Source: UBA5399 sp964464145 (GTDB lineage Bacteria; Bacillota; Clostridia; Christensenellales; Christensenellaceae). From it: a stretch of 23,120 nt of DNA. The stretch covers positions 1-23,120 of the forward strand of contig CAYXFB010000041.1 of assembly GCA_964464145.1 (NCBI GenBank). Direction: 5' to 3'. Under the pieces are notes generated by a model. That model saw only the letters and a program-made list of their open reading frames with translations, was not told the origin of the DNA and did no database searches. This document shows positions 8,864 to 15,920 of this stretch, piece by piece. How positions within the stretch are numbered: the stretch's first letter is position 1; the number at the start of each line of letters is the position of its first letter. The position numbers were made by a program, and so were the translations under genes.

Positions 8864-9967
8864 TTGGCAAAGGATTTATATGAAACGCTGGGCGTGGAAA
8901 AGAGCGCCAGCGCGGACGAGATAAAAAGTGCATACAGAAAGCTGGCAAAGCAGTATCACCCGGACATGAACAAGGGCGATGACGGCGCGGCGCAGAAATT
9001 CAAAGAGATAAACGAGGCCTATCAGGTGCTTTCGGACGATCAGAAGCGCCAGCAATACGATACCTTTGGCAGCGCGGACGGCGCGGGTCAGGGCGGCTTT
9101 GGCGGCGGCTTCGGCGGACAGGGCTTTGAGGGCTTCGGCGGCTTTGGTGATATATTCGAAAACATATTCGGCGGGGGCATGCGCAGCCGACCGGCGGGTC
9201 CGCAAAAGGGGCCGGACATTCGCGTGAATATGAAGATAACCTTCGAGGAAGCGGCCTTTGGCATTAAGAAGGAGATATCTTTAAACCGAACGGAGGCCTG
9301 CGGCGAATGCGGCGGCAGCGGCGCGAAGGACGGTAAGAAGCACACCTGCCCCACCTGCAACGGCAGCGGGCAGGAGAGGGTAGCGCAGCAATCAATATTC
9401 GGCAACTTCGTGAACGTGCAGACCTGCAGCACCTGTGGTGGTGAGGGCAGCATAGCGGACGAGCCTTGTGCAGCCTGCAAGGGCGCGGGTCAGGCCACAA
9501 AGCAGCGCAACATAGCCGTGAACATACCTGCCGGCATAGATAACGGACAGGTAATAACTATGCGCGGCGAGGGCAGCGCGGGCAGGCGCGGCGGCCCGGC
9601 GGGCGATCTGCAAATATACATAGCCGTAAAGCCGGACAAGCTGTTCGAGCGTTTGGGGTACGACCTGTATCTCGATCTTTCCGTGAATATGGTGCAGGCG
9701 GCGCTGGGCGAGGAAATTGAGGTGCCCACGCTGGACGGCAAGGTGCGCTATAAGATACCGGAGGGCACGCAGCCGGGCACGGTGTTCCGCTTGAAGGGCA
9801 AGGGTATAAAAAATCTTAACAGTACGCGCATGGGCGATCTGTATGTGCGTGCGAACGTGGAGATCCCGAGGCGCATGAACGAAAAGCAAAAGAAGCTGCT
9901 GAAGGAGTTCGCGGACAAGGCCAAGCTCTCGGCAAGTGAATTTACAAAGCCCAAGGACGCATTTTAG
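8864..9967 (+). CDS. dnaJ: Chaperone protein DnaJ (Hsp40)
   Basis: DnaJ delivers unfolded clients to DnaK and stimulates its ATPase. The J domain (about 1-70) has the HPD triad at 32-34. A Gly/Phe-rich linker follows (about 75-105). Four CxxCxGxG zinc repeats lie between about 146 and 209 (CGECGGSG, CPTCNGSG, CSTCGGEG, CAACKGAG), then the two C-terminal substrate-binding domains, so this is a full type I DnaJ. I chose TTG 8864, which gives MAKDLYETLGV (367 residues) and has AGAGGGG at 8851-8857. A TTG at 8843 would add seven residues but lacks a ribosome site. It is the last gene of the heat-shock operon; the prmA-type methyltransferase often found next in Firmicutes is absent. Confidence 0.96.
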   Translation: MAKDLYETLGVEKSASADEIKSAYRKLAKQYHPDMNKGDDGAAQKFKEINEAYQVLSDDQKRQQYDTFGSADGAGQGGFGGGFGGQGFEGFGGFGDIFENIFGGGMRSRPAGPQKGPDIRVNMKITFEEAAFGIKKEISLNRTEACGECGGSGAKDGKKHTCPTCNGSGQERVAQQSIFGNFVNVQTCSTCGGEGSIADEPCAACKGAGQATKQRNIAVNIPAGIDNGQVITMRGEGSAGRRGGPAGDLQIYIAVKPDKLFERLGYDLYLDLSVNMVQAALGEEIEVPTLDGKVRYKIPEGTQPGTVFRLKGKGIKNLNSTRMGDLYVRANVEIPRRMNEKQKKLLKEFADKAKLSASEFTKPKDAF

Positions 9968-9973
9968 AGCTTC

Positions 9974-10000
9974 TTGACTTTGGCAGAGCGTGGATATAAT
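9974..10000 (+). promoter_or_regulatory. Possible promoter of a short transcript after dnaJ
   Basis: TTGACT (9974-9979) and a perfect TATAAT (9995-10000) lie 15 bp apart, which is short for sigma-A. If active, the transcript would start near 10007 and end at the terminator at 10054-10087, giving an RNA of about 80 nt. See the finding on this region. Confidence 0.35.
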
Positions 10001-10053
10001 AAAAGCAGAGATATGATCGGAAACGGTCAGCCCGGCTAGAAAATAATTAAGTC

Positions 10054-10087
10054 AACAGCCGCCCGGCATGGGGCGGCTGTTCCTTTT
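10054..10087 (+). terminator. Strong rho-independent terminator ending the heat-shock operon
   Basis: A perfect 11-bp stem (AACAGCCGCCC at 10054-10064, pairing with 10071-10081) has a 6-base loop and is followed by CCTTTT. It lies 87 bp past the dnaJ stop with no gene in between. Confidence 0.85.
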
Positions 10088-10292
10088 GATGGAGCTTATA
10101 TTGAACAATTAAGATCACCGCAAAAATAATCAAATATTCCATAAGCGCCAACCCCTTTCATCTAGGGTGAAATGAGTGACTTACCGCCTAGCGTATCCTT
10201 GCTTTGCATATTTATAATATACAACTTGCTAAATATCCATATTTTTTATGCTTTTTTCATATATTGCATACACCACTTTAGCGCAAAAACAC
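10088..10292. other. Gene-free AT-rich stretch upstream of the ABC transporter
   Basis: No ORF with a ribosome site or family resemblance was found in the gap 9968-10365. The left part holds the possible promoter and terminator described above. The middle (about 10130-10215) is less AT-rich and has short dyads: TTTCA/TGAAA at 10156-10172 and CTAGG/CCTAG at 10162-10191. I could not match it to a riboswitch family I know. The rest is AT-rich promoter DNA. Confidence 0.4.
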
Positions 10293-10321
10293 TTTACTAT
10301 TTTAGCACGATAAACTATAAT
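10293..10321 (+). promoter_or_regulatory. Sigma-A promoter of the amino-acid ABC transporter operon
   Basis: TTTACT (10293-10298, four of six consensus bases) and a perfect TATAAT (10316-10321) are separated by exactly 17 bp. The start codon of the binding protein lies 45 bp downstream, with AAAGGGGA between them. Confidence 0.7.
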
Positions 10322-10365
10322 ACTAACTAAACGCAAATAATTTTGATACACAAAGGGGAACTGAA

Positions 10366-11304
10366 ATGAAGAGGATAATTGTTATAGTAATGGCCGCACT
10401 GCTGTGCGTAGGTATATTGGCGGGCTGTTCCGCGCCCGCCGCGCCGGCTGCTTCTTCCGCTCCGGCGGCGTCGGAAGCGGCAAGCGAAGCTCCGGCGAGT
10501 GAGGCACCCGCGGCATCTGAGGCTGCTAGCGAAGCTCCCGCGGCTACGGAAGCTCCGGCCAGTGAAGCGCCAGCCGCAGACGCGGCGGACGATTCCTTCA
10601 AGAAGATACAGGATAAGGGATATTTCATAATGGGTCTGGATGACAGCTTTCCTCCCATGGGATTCCGCGACGATAAGGGCGAGCTTGTGGGCTTTGATAT
10701 AGACATGGCGCGCGCCGTTGCAGAGCATATGGGTGTGAAAGTAGAGCTTATGCCCATAGACTGGAACACAAAAGAACTGGAGCTTGAAACCAAGAACATA
10801 GACCTTATATGGAACGGATATACCATAACGGAAGAGCGCAAGCAAAAAGTGCTTATGAGCGAGCCGTACATGGAAAATAAACAGGTTATATTGGTTAAGG
10901 CAGATTCTCCTATAAAAACATTGGCGGATCTTAAGGGCAAAAGCGTTGCCGTGCAAGAGGGTTCTTCCGCACAGGGCGTAATAAATGAGGACACAGAGCT
11001 ATTGGCATCGATAAGTGAAGTTATAGCATTTAAAGATTACGTTACCGCACTATTGGATATAGACGCAGGCAGGGCTGACGCATTGGGTGTAGACTTGGTG
11101 GTGGCAGATTACTACATGGCGAAAAAAGCGGGGCAATACGTAATGCTGGAAGAAACACTTGCACCGGAGGAATACGGCATAGGTTTCCGCAAGGGCGAGC
11201 AGGCTTTTCACGATGCTGTGGCTAAGGCTTTTGAACAGATGAAGCAAGACGGTACGGCGGCGGAAATAAGCAACAAATGGTTTGGCAGGGACGTTACTGC
11301 ATAG
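10366..11304 (+). CDS. Amino-acid ABC transporter substrate-binding lipoprotein (SBP family 3)
   Basis: This is the extracellular receptor of a polar amino-acid importer, anchored to the membrane by a lipid. The 312-residue protein has a signal peptide with lipobox ILAGC, so Cys21 should be lipidated. An unusually long Ala/Ser/Glu/Pro linker (about 22-75) made of ASEAPA-like repeats follows, then a family 3 binding domain. That domain includes GLDDSFPPMGFRD, GFDIDMARAVAEHMGV and DLIWNGYTITEERK. AAAGGGGA sits before ATG 10366, and a 17-bp-spaced promoter lies upstream. The permease and ATPase follow. The ligand cannot be assigned from sequence; family 3 covers Gln, Glu, Arg, His, cystine and similar amino acids. 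A hairpin after the stop probably lowers read-through into the permease. Confidence 0.93.
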   Translation: MKRIIVIVMAALLCVGILAGCSAPAAPAASSAPAASEAASEAPASEAPAASEAASEAPAATEAPASEAPAADAADDSFKKIQDKGYFIMGLDDSFPPMGFRDDKGELVGFDIDMARAVAEHMGVKVELMPIDWNTKELELETKNIDLIWNGYTITEERKQKVLMSEPYMENKQVILVKADSPIKTLADLKGKSVAVQEGSSAQGVINEDTELLASISEVIAFKDYVTALLDIDAGRADALGVDLVVADYYMAKKAGQYVMLEETLAPEEYGIGFRKGEQAFHDAVAKAFEQMKQDGTAAEISNKWFGRDVTA

Positions 11305-11329
11305 CACGGCAATAGGTGTTTCAAAAAGT

Positions 11330-11367
11330 CGGGCAGTATGATATATTAATACTGTCCGTTTTTATTT
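11330..11367 (+). terminator. Intercistronic terminator/attenuator after the binding-protein gene
   Basis: A 10-bp stem (11330-11339 with 11349-11358, one G-U pair) is followed by TTTTTATTT. It lies between the lipoprotein and permease genes. This is a common arrangement that yields more binding protein than membrane parts, with partial read-through. Confidence 0.7.
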
Positions 11368-11395
11368 GATAGGTTAAACCGAGAGGGTATGTTTT

Positions 11396-12040
11396 ATGGA
11401 TAAATTTTTTGGGTTATTTGGCGAGGTAGGTCAGGGTTTAGGCGTTACACTTTCACTGTTTGCGCTTACGTTGCTTTTTGCCATACCGCTTGGTTTTATG
11501 GGCTCCCAAGTCAGTCTTACAAAAATAAAGCCTATAAAGTATATATACAATGTTTATTTAGTTTTCATGCGCGGTACGCCGCTTATATTACAGGTGATTT
11601 TTTTATATTTTGGACTGGGGCTATTGGGTGTAAATATTGGTAAGTTGGAATCGGCAGTATTATCTTTTGTATTAAACTACACAGCGTATTTCAGCGAAAT
11701 ATTCCGCGGTGGCATACAGTCTATAAACCGAGGGCAGTATGAGGCAGCTTCCGTATTGGGCTTCACAAAGGGTATGACAATGCGAAAAATTGTTATTCCG
11801 CAGGTGTTTAAAATTGTAATGCCTTCACTTGGTAACGAGGTAATAACGCTTGTTAAAGACACTGCGCTAGTGTATATTATAGCATTATCGGATTTGCTAA
11901 AGATTGGTTTTGCTGCATCTTCAAGAGATGTTTCCGTACTCCCGCTTTTCGTGGCGGCGTTGTTCTATCTGGCAATAAACGGTCTTGTCACTCTTGCGCT
12001 TAAAAAGATAGAAAAGAGCATAGATTATTACAGGATATAG
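11396..12040 (+). CDS. Amino-acid ABC transporter permease (HisM/GlnP family)
   Basis: This is the membrane channel of the importer. The 214-residue protein has about five hydrophobic segments. It carries the polar amino-acid permease hallmarks VFMRGTPLILQ (56-66) and the EAA coupling loop QYEAASVLGFTKG (114-126) that contacts the ATPase. Only one permease gene is present, so a homodimer is expected. ATG 11396 has GAGAGGG nearby. It lies 91 bp after the lipoprotein gene, past an attenuator-like hairpin, and almost abuts the ATPase gene. Its codon use (more TTA, TTG, ATT) and AT content differ visibly from the ATPase next to it. Confidence 0.93.
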   Translation: MDKFFGLFGEVGQGLGVTLSLFALTLLFAIPLGFMGSQVSLTKIKPIKYIYNVYLVFMRGTPLILQVIFLYFGLGLLGVNIGKLESAVLSFVLNYTAYFSEIFRGGIQSINRGQYEAASVLGFTKGMTMRKIVIPQVFKIVMPSLGNEVITLVKDTALVYIIALSDLLKIGFAASSRDVSVLPLFVAALFYLAINGLVTLALKKIEKSIDYYRI

Positions 12041-12049
12041 GTGAAATTT

Positions 12050-12811
12050 ATGAATATACTGGAAGTCAGCCATTTGTATAAAAGCTTTGGCGAAAACACA
12101 GTTTTGAAGGATGTGAACCTCAGCGTTGAAAAGGGTGAGGTCACGGCCATAATAGGCCCGTCCGGAAGCGGAAAATCCACGCTGCTGCGCTGCATAAACT
12201 GCCTTGAACGCGCGCAAAAGGGAAGCATTGTGCTGGACGGCATAAGCATTGCCGAGGAGAAAAACGGAGTTACGGAATATATAAAGGATGACGAGCTCAG
12301 AACGGCGCGGCTGCACCTTGGCATGGTTTTTCAAAACTTCAATCTCTTTCCGCATTTAAATGTGCTGCAAAACATAACGATAGCGCCGATGGGCGTGGAT
12401 AAAAAAACGCAGGCGGAGGCGGAAGTCGCGGCGCGCGAGCTGCTCAAAAAGGTGGGGCTTTCCGAAAAGGAGCGGGCCTACCCCTGCGAGCTGTCGGGCG
12501 GGCAGGCGCAGCGCGTGGCGATAGCGCGAGCGCTTGCTATGGATCCGGATATACTCTGCTTCGACGAGCCGACCTCCGCGCTTGACCCGGAGCTTACGGG
12601 CGAGGTGCTGCAGGTAATAAAGGAGCTGGCAAAGGAGCACATGACCATGCTGATAGTCACGCATGAGATGGGCTTTGCAAAGGAAGTTGCCACCAACGTG
12701 GTGTTTATGGACGACGGAATGATATTGGAACGCGGCAAGCCCGAGGAGCTGCTGGTGAACCCCAAGGAGGAGCGCATACGCGCCTTCCTGAACAAACTTT
12801 TGAGTGTATAA
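12050..12811 (+). CDS. Amino-acid ABC transporter ATP-binding protein (GlnQ/HisP family)
   Basis: This is the cytoplasmic ATPase that powers the importer. The 253 residues contain Walker A GPSGSGKST (36-44), the Q-loop region FQNFNLFPH, the signature LSGGQ (148-152), Walker B with FDEPTSALD (171-179), and the switch His205 in VTHEMGFA. I prefer ATG 12050, which gives MNILEVSHLYKSFG and has AGGTGA just upstream. A GTG at 12041, directly after the permease stop, would add three residues and is also possible. The stop overlaps the AGGAGG of the next gene, so the kinase that follows is probably translated from the same mRNA. Confidence 0.94.
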   Translation: MNILEVSHLYKSFGENTVLKDVNLSVEKGEVTAIIGPSGSGKSTLLRCINCLERAQKGSIVLDGISIAEEKNGVTEYIKDDELRTARLHLGMVFQNFNLFPHLNVLQNITIAPMGVDKKTQAEAEVAARELLKKVGLSEKERAYPCELSGGQAQRVAIARALAMDPDILCFDEPTSALDPELTGEVLQVIKELAKEHMTMLIVTHEMGFAKEVATNVVFMDDGMILERGKPEELLVNPKEERIRAFLNKLLSV

Positions 12812-12826
12812 GGAGGCGGCAAAAAA

Positions 12827-13714
12827 ATGAAGGTATTGAATTTCGGTTCGCTCAATGTGGATTATGTGTATGACGTGGATCATTTTGTGTTGCCCGGGGA
12901 GACCATCTCCGCCAAGGGCAGAAGTATTTTCAGCGGCGGCAAGGGGCTGAACCAGAGCGTTGCCATGGCCAAGGCGGGCGTGGATATATACCACGCGGGC
13001 AGCGTGGGTACGGATGGAGCCATATTGCTTGATACGCTCAAGGAAGCGGGCATAAACACGGACTATATAATAAAACAGGACGCGCCGGGCGGCCACACTG
13101 TCATTCAGGTGGATAAAAACGGGCAGAACTGCATAATTGTTTACGGCGGAACAAACCGCATGCTTTCTACCGAGTTTATAGACGGCGTGCTGGAGAATTT
13201 CGGTGAGGGCGATATACTGGTGCTGCAAAATGAGATAAACAACATACCCTATATAATGGACAGAGCCTACGATAAGGGAATAGACATAGTTCTGAACCCC
13301 TCGCCCTATGACGAGATAATAGACACGCTGCCGCTAGAGAAGGTGAAGTATTTCATAATAAACGAAATAGAGGGAGCGCGCCTCTCGGGCACGGAGGATT
13401 TTGACGGTATAATACCCGCCATAGCGAAAAAATACCCCAACGCCAAGGTGCTGCTTACGATGGGCGAGCAGGGCTCTATGTATTACGACGGCAGCGAAAT
13501 ATACAAACAGGACATATTCAAGGTGAAGGCGGTGGACACAACGGCCGCCGGAGACACCTTTCTGGGATATTTCATATACGGCCTGACTGTGCGTGAAAAT
13601 ATGCACATTGCCGCTGTGCTGAAGATGGCGGCCAAGGCTTCGTCTATGGCGGTGTCCAAGAAGGGCGCGGCGGGCTCCATACCAACGCGTGAAGAGGTTT
13701 TTGCCAGTATGTGA
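12827..13714 (+). CDS. rbsK: Ribokinase-like PfkB-family sugar kinase
   Basis: The product is a cytoplasmic carbohydrate kinase of 295 residues. The first PfkB signature is visible as FSGGKGLNQSVAMAKAG (GGKG at 37-40). The second is VDTTAAGDTF, with the catalytic base Asp243 in AAGD as in ribokinases. The N-terminus VLNFGSLNVDYVYDV and LPGETI also fit ribokinase. The likely reaction is ATP-dependent phosphorylation of ribose or a related sugar or nucleoside at the 5-position, but the substrate is not certain. AGGAGG overlaps the ATPase stop, 10 bases before ATG 12827, so it shares the amino-acid transporter operon. That is an odd pairing for a sugar kinase. A strong terminator follows. Confidence 0.88.
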   Translation: MKVLNFGSLNVDYVYDVDHFVLPGETISAKGRSIFSGGKGLNQSVAMAKAGVDIYHAGSVGTDGAILLDTLKEAGINTDYIIKQDAPGGHTVIQVDKNGQNCIIVYGGTNRMLSTEFIDGVLENFGEGDILVLQNEINNIPYIMDRAYDKGIDIVLNPSPYDEIIDTLPLEKVKYFIINEIEGARLSGTEDFDGIIPAIAKKYPNAKVLLTMGEQGSMYYDGSEIYKQDIFKVKAVDTTAAGDTFLGYFIYGLTVRENMHIAAVLKMAAKASSMAVSKKGAAGSIPTREEVFASM

Positions 13715-13730
13715 GGCGAAGGATAGCATG

Positions 13731-13773
13731 CGCGCGCGTGGCTCAAAAAAAATACACGCGCGTGTTTTTTTTT
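13731..13773 (+). terminator. Strong terminator after the ribokinase-like gene
   Basis: A 10-bp GC-rich stem (13731-13740 with 13755-13764, one G-T pair) has an A-rich loop and nine T's (13765-13773). It closes the ABC transporter/kinase operon. Confidence 0.9.
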
Positions 13774-13784
13774 ATCCGCTAAAG

Positions 13785-13793
13785 TGGTACAAT
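13785..13793 (+). promoter_or_regulatory. Extended -10 promoter of the thioesterase gene
   Basis: TGG followed by TACAAT (13788-13793) forms an extended -10, 31 bp before the start codon. The -35 position falls in the T run of the preceding terminator and is poor. The placement right after a terminator supports it. Confidence 0.5.
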
Positions 13794-13823
13794 TTGGATA
13801 AGAAATATTTGCGGAGAAAAAAT

Positions 13824-14564
13824 ATGCTTACAAGGCTGGATCAGGAATACACTTTGCGCGCGCAGGACGTGGATATAAAGGGCGAATGGATGCCCTCCGC
13901 AATATTTACTCGTATGCAGGAAATAGCGGAGGATCACGCCGCCTGCGTGGGCTGGGGCAGGGAGCACATTGTGGAAAAGCTGGGCTGCGGATGGGTGCTC
14001 ACGCGCATGAATTTGGAGATGGAGCGCTACCCCGGGCTGGGTGAAAAAATCACGGTGTCCACTTGGCCGTGTAAGCCCACCAAGTTCATATTTCGCAGGC
14101 AGTTTTTGTTTTGCGCGCAGGACGGCAGCGAGCTGGGGAAAGCTTCCAGCCAGTGGGTGCTCTTCGACATTGCGGAGCGCATGCTGCGCCGCACGGATGC
14201 GGTGGGCGAATATCCCTTCGATCCGCTGCTGCCGCAGATCGTGGAGGAGCCGAGAAAGCTGGCGCTTCCGGCGGATATGGAGCGCGCGGCCGAAAGGGAA
14301 GTGCTGTATAGCGATGTGGATATGAACCGCCACATGAACAATACGAAATATCTAAACTGGATATGTGAGCTGTTTCCCCCAAAAATACTGGAAGAAAAGC
14401 GTATCTCGCGCGTTAAGATAAACTATATCGCGGAGGCGCAGCTTGGCCAGCGGGTGGAGCTTTTCAGATCGGGCACGGAGGACGGCTGCTATATATGCGG
14501 CAATACGGATGGAAAAACAGTGTTTGACGCTTTTGTGCGGTTTATTTATACCAATCCCATATAA
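13824..14564 (+). CDS. Acyl-ACP thioesterase (FatA/FatB-like, double hot-dog fold)
   Basis: The enzyme hydrolyses acyl-acyl carrier protein to release free fatty acids in the cytoplasm. The 246-residue protein has two hot-dog halves. The first includes RMQEIAEDHA and the STWP segment; the SQWVLFD stretch (109-115) links to the second. The catalytic-type motif DVDMNRHMNNTKYLNW (164-179), with conserved Asn and His, starts the second half. This fits bacterial members of the acyl-ACP thioesterase family. I chose ATG 13824 (GGAGA nearby, promoter upstream). The frame is open back to 13689, but that part runs through a terminator. The stop lies inside the first of a series of hairpins (14560-14693). 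The biological role in Clostridia is unclear. Confidence 0.9.
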   Translation: MLTRLDQEYTLRAQDVDIKGEWMPSAIFTRMQEIAEDHAACVGWGREHIVEKLGCGWVLTRMNLEMERYPGLGEKITVSTWPCKPTKFIFRRQFLFCAQDGSELGKASSQWVLFDIAERMLRRTDAVGEYPFDPLLPQIVEEPRKLALPADMERAAEREVLYSDVDMNRHMNNTKYLNWICELFPPKILEEKRISRVKINYIAEAQLGQRVELFRSGTEDGCYICGNTDGKTVFDAFVRFIYTNPI

Positions 14565-14693
14565 AAAACAGTAACGTTTTTTATAGTGCGAAGCACGCAT
14601 GGGATGGCAGACGAGTTCTGCGCCGTTTGGCGCAGAACATGAGCCTTGCAAAGCGAGGCGTCATCAAATTAAAAGTATTGCTTTTAATTTGAT
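14560..14693 (+). repeat. Array of consecutive palindromes between the thioesterase and phosphofructokinase genes
   Basis: Five dyads follow one another. The first is a perfect 10-bp stem 14560-14569/14576-14585, which includes the thioesterase stop. The second is GTGC-GAA-GCAC at 14586-14596. The third is a perfect 10-bp stem 14615-14624/14629-14638 with a GTTT loop. The fourth is GCCT-T-GC/GC-G-AGGC at 14643-14659. The fifth is a perfect 13-bp stem 14663-14675/14681-14693 with a TATTG loop. None is followed by a proper T run. This may be a REP/MITE-like intergenic element or a structured leader of the downstream kinase; I cannot tell which. Confidence 0.6.
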
Positions 14694-14736
14694 ATCAGTA
14701 TTAGAGCATAACTATATAAGGCAAAGGAGAGGCGAT

Positions 14737-15813
14737 ATGGCAAAGAGGATAGGCATACTGACCAGTGGGGGAGACTGCCCCGGCTTGAACGCGGCAATAA
14801 GGGGTGTGGCGCGCGCCACCTACGAGCGCATGGAGGATGTGGAGATCGTGGGTATCGCGGGCGGGTATTCCGGCCTTATAAAGGGCGAATATCATGTCAT
14901 GGAGAAACAGGATTTTTCGGGCATACTGACGCTGGGCGGAACCATTTTGGGCACCGTGCGCACGCCTTTTAAAAATATGCGCAAAATAGAGGAAGACAAC
15001 GTGGACAAGGTGGACAGCATGGTGAAAAACTATGAGAAGATGAAGCTGGATTGCCTTTGTACGCTGGGCGGAAACGGAACGCACAAAACGGCCAACCTGC
15101 TCTGCGAGGAGGGGCTGAACATAATAGGCCTGCCCAAGACCATAGATAACGATCTGTGGGGGACGGACGTTACCTTCGGCTTTCACACGGCGGTGGATAT
15201 AGCTACGGACGTTATGGACAGGCTGCATACCACGGCCGCCAGCCACGGCCGCGTCATGGTCACCGAGATCATGGGAAATAAGGTGGGCTGGCTAACGCTG
15301 TATGCGGGCATAGCGGGCGGTGCCGACGTTATAGTGATACCCGAGATACCCTACAGCAGGGACGTTGTTATAAACGCTGTGGCAAACCGCGCGAAAAAGG
15401 GCAAGCCTTTCTCCATAATCGCCATAGCGGAGGGTGCGGTGCGCGAGGACGAGGCCGGCCTGAAGCGCAAAGTTTTGAAGCAAAAGCGAGAGGAAGAGGG
15501 CTACGTCAGCGCGGCGGCCTGGCTAACAAAAACCATAGAGGAGGAAACGGGCATAGAGACCCGCATGGTGGTGCCCGGTTACGTGCAGCGTGGCGGATCG
15601 CCCAGCGCTTACGACAGGATATTGGCAACGCGCCTTGGTGTGCGCGCGGCCGAGCTCATATATCAGGGGAAATTTGGCCAGACCGTGGCGATGGATGGGG
15701 ATAATCTCACCGAAAACGCGCTTTGCGAGGTTGCTGGCAAGACCAAGTATGTTGATCCGCGGCATGATATGGTGCGCGTGGCTCGCAATATGGGAATATC
15801 ACTGGGCGTGTGA
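14737..15813 (+). CDS. pfkA: 6-phosphofructokinase (Pfk, long form with GGNGT/PKTIDND motifs)
   Basis: The enzyme phosphorylates fructose-6-phosphate to the 1,6-bisphosphate, the committing step of glycolysis. The product has 358 residues, longer than the usual 320-residue allosteric PfkA. Visible motifs are TSGGDCPGLNAAIRG (10-23), TLGGNGTHKTA (109-119), GLPKTIDND (131-139) with the catalytic Asp, and MGNKVGWLT (179-187). Gly114 (E. coli Gly104) points to ATP. Lys134 (E. coli Gly124) is the residue usually seen in pyrophosphate-linked or mixed-type enzymes, and Asn113 replaces the usual Asp103. The phosphoryl donor is therefore not settled, ATP being more likely. AAAGGAGAGG precedes ATG 14737. 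The open frame upstream to 14599 passes through the palindrome array and is not coding. A second hairpin overlaps the stop (15811-15837). Confidence 0.93.
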   Translation: MAKRIGILTSGGDCPGLNAAIRGVARATYERMEDVEIVGIAGGYSGLIKGEYHVMEKQDFSGILTLGGTILGTVRTPFKNMRKIEEDNVDKVDSMVKNYEKMKLDCLCTLGGNGTHKTANLLCEEGLNIIGLPKTIDNDLWGTDVTFGFHTAVDIATDVMDRLHTTAASHGRVMVTEIMGNKVGWLTLYAGIAGGADVIVIPEIPYSRDVVINAVANRAKKGKPFSIIAIAEGAVREDEAGLKRKVLKQKREEEGYVSAAAWLTKTIEEETGIETRMVVPGYVQRGGSPSAYDRILATRLGVRAAELIYQGKFGQTVAMDGDNLTENALCEVAGKTKYVDPRHDMVRVARNMGISLGV

Positions 15814-15837
15814 GCGGCGGGCTTTACAGGCCGCTCA
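15811..15837 (+). other. Hairpin overlapping the phosphofructokinase stop codon
   Basis: The 8-base arms 15811-15818 and 15830-15837 are perfect complements and include the TGA stop. There is no T run. It may protect the 3' end of the mRNA ahead of the real terminator at 15851-15890. Confidence 0.45.
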
Positions 15838-15850
15838 GAGTATGAGGTTA

Positions 15851-15890
15851 AAAACAGGACATATCATTTGAGCCCGATATGTCCTGTTTT
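15851..15890. terminator. Bidirectional terminator between convergent phosphofructokinase and cardiolipin synthase genes
   Basis: A perfect 15-bp stem (AAAACAGGACATATC at 15851-15865, pairing with 15876-15890) has a 10-base loop. A's on the left and T's on the right make it usable on both strands. It is placed exactly between two convergent genes. Confidence 0.9.
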
Positions 15891-15920
15891 CTTTGTCCGC
15901 TTATCATTGGTTGACTTTTT

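Noticed and set aside
10323..10994. Minus-strand open frames opposite the binding-protein gene, with Ala/Ser-rich repeats.
   Set aside because: The repeats mirror the low-complexity linker of the lipoprotein on the other strand; there is no ribosome site or promoter.
13689..13823. N-terminal extension of the thioesterase to 13689.
   Set aside because: It would overlap the kinase gene's end and run through a strong terminator; ATG 13824 has its own promoter and ribosome site.
14689..14718. TTGATA and TATATA 18 bp apart before the phosphofructokinase gene, a possible promoter.
   Set aside because: The transcript would start inside the ribosome binding site, so it is unlikely to be the working promoter.
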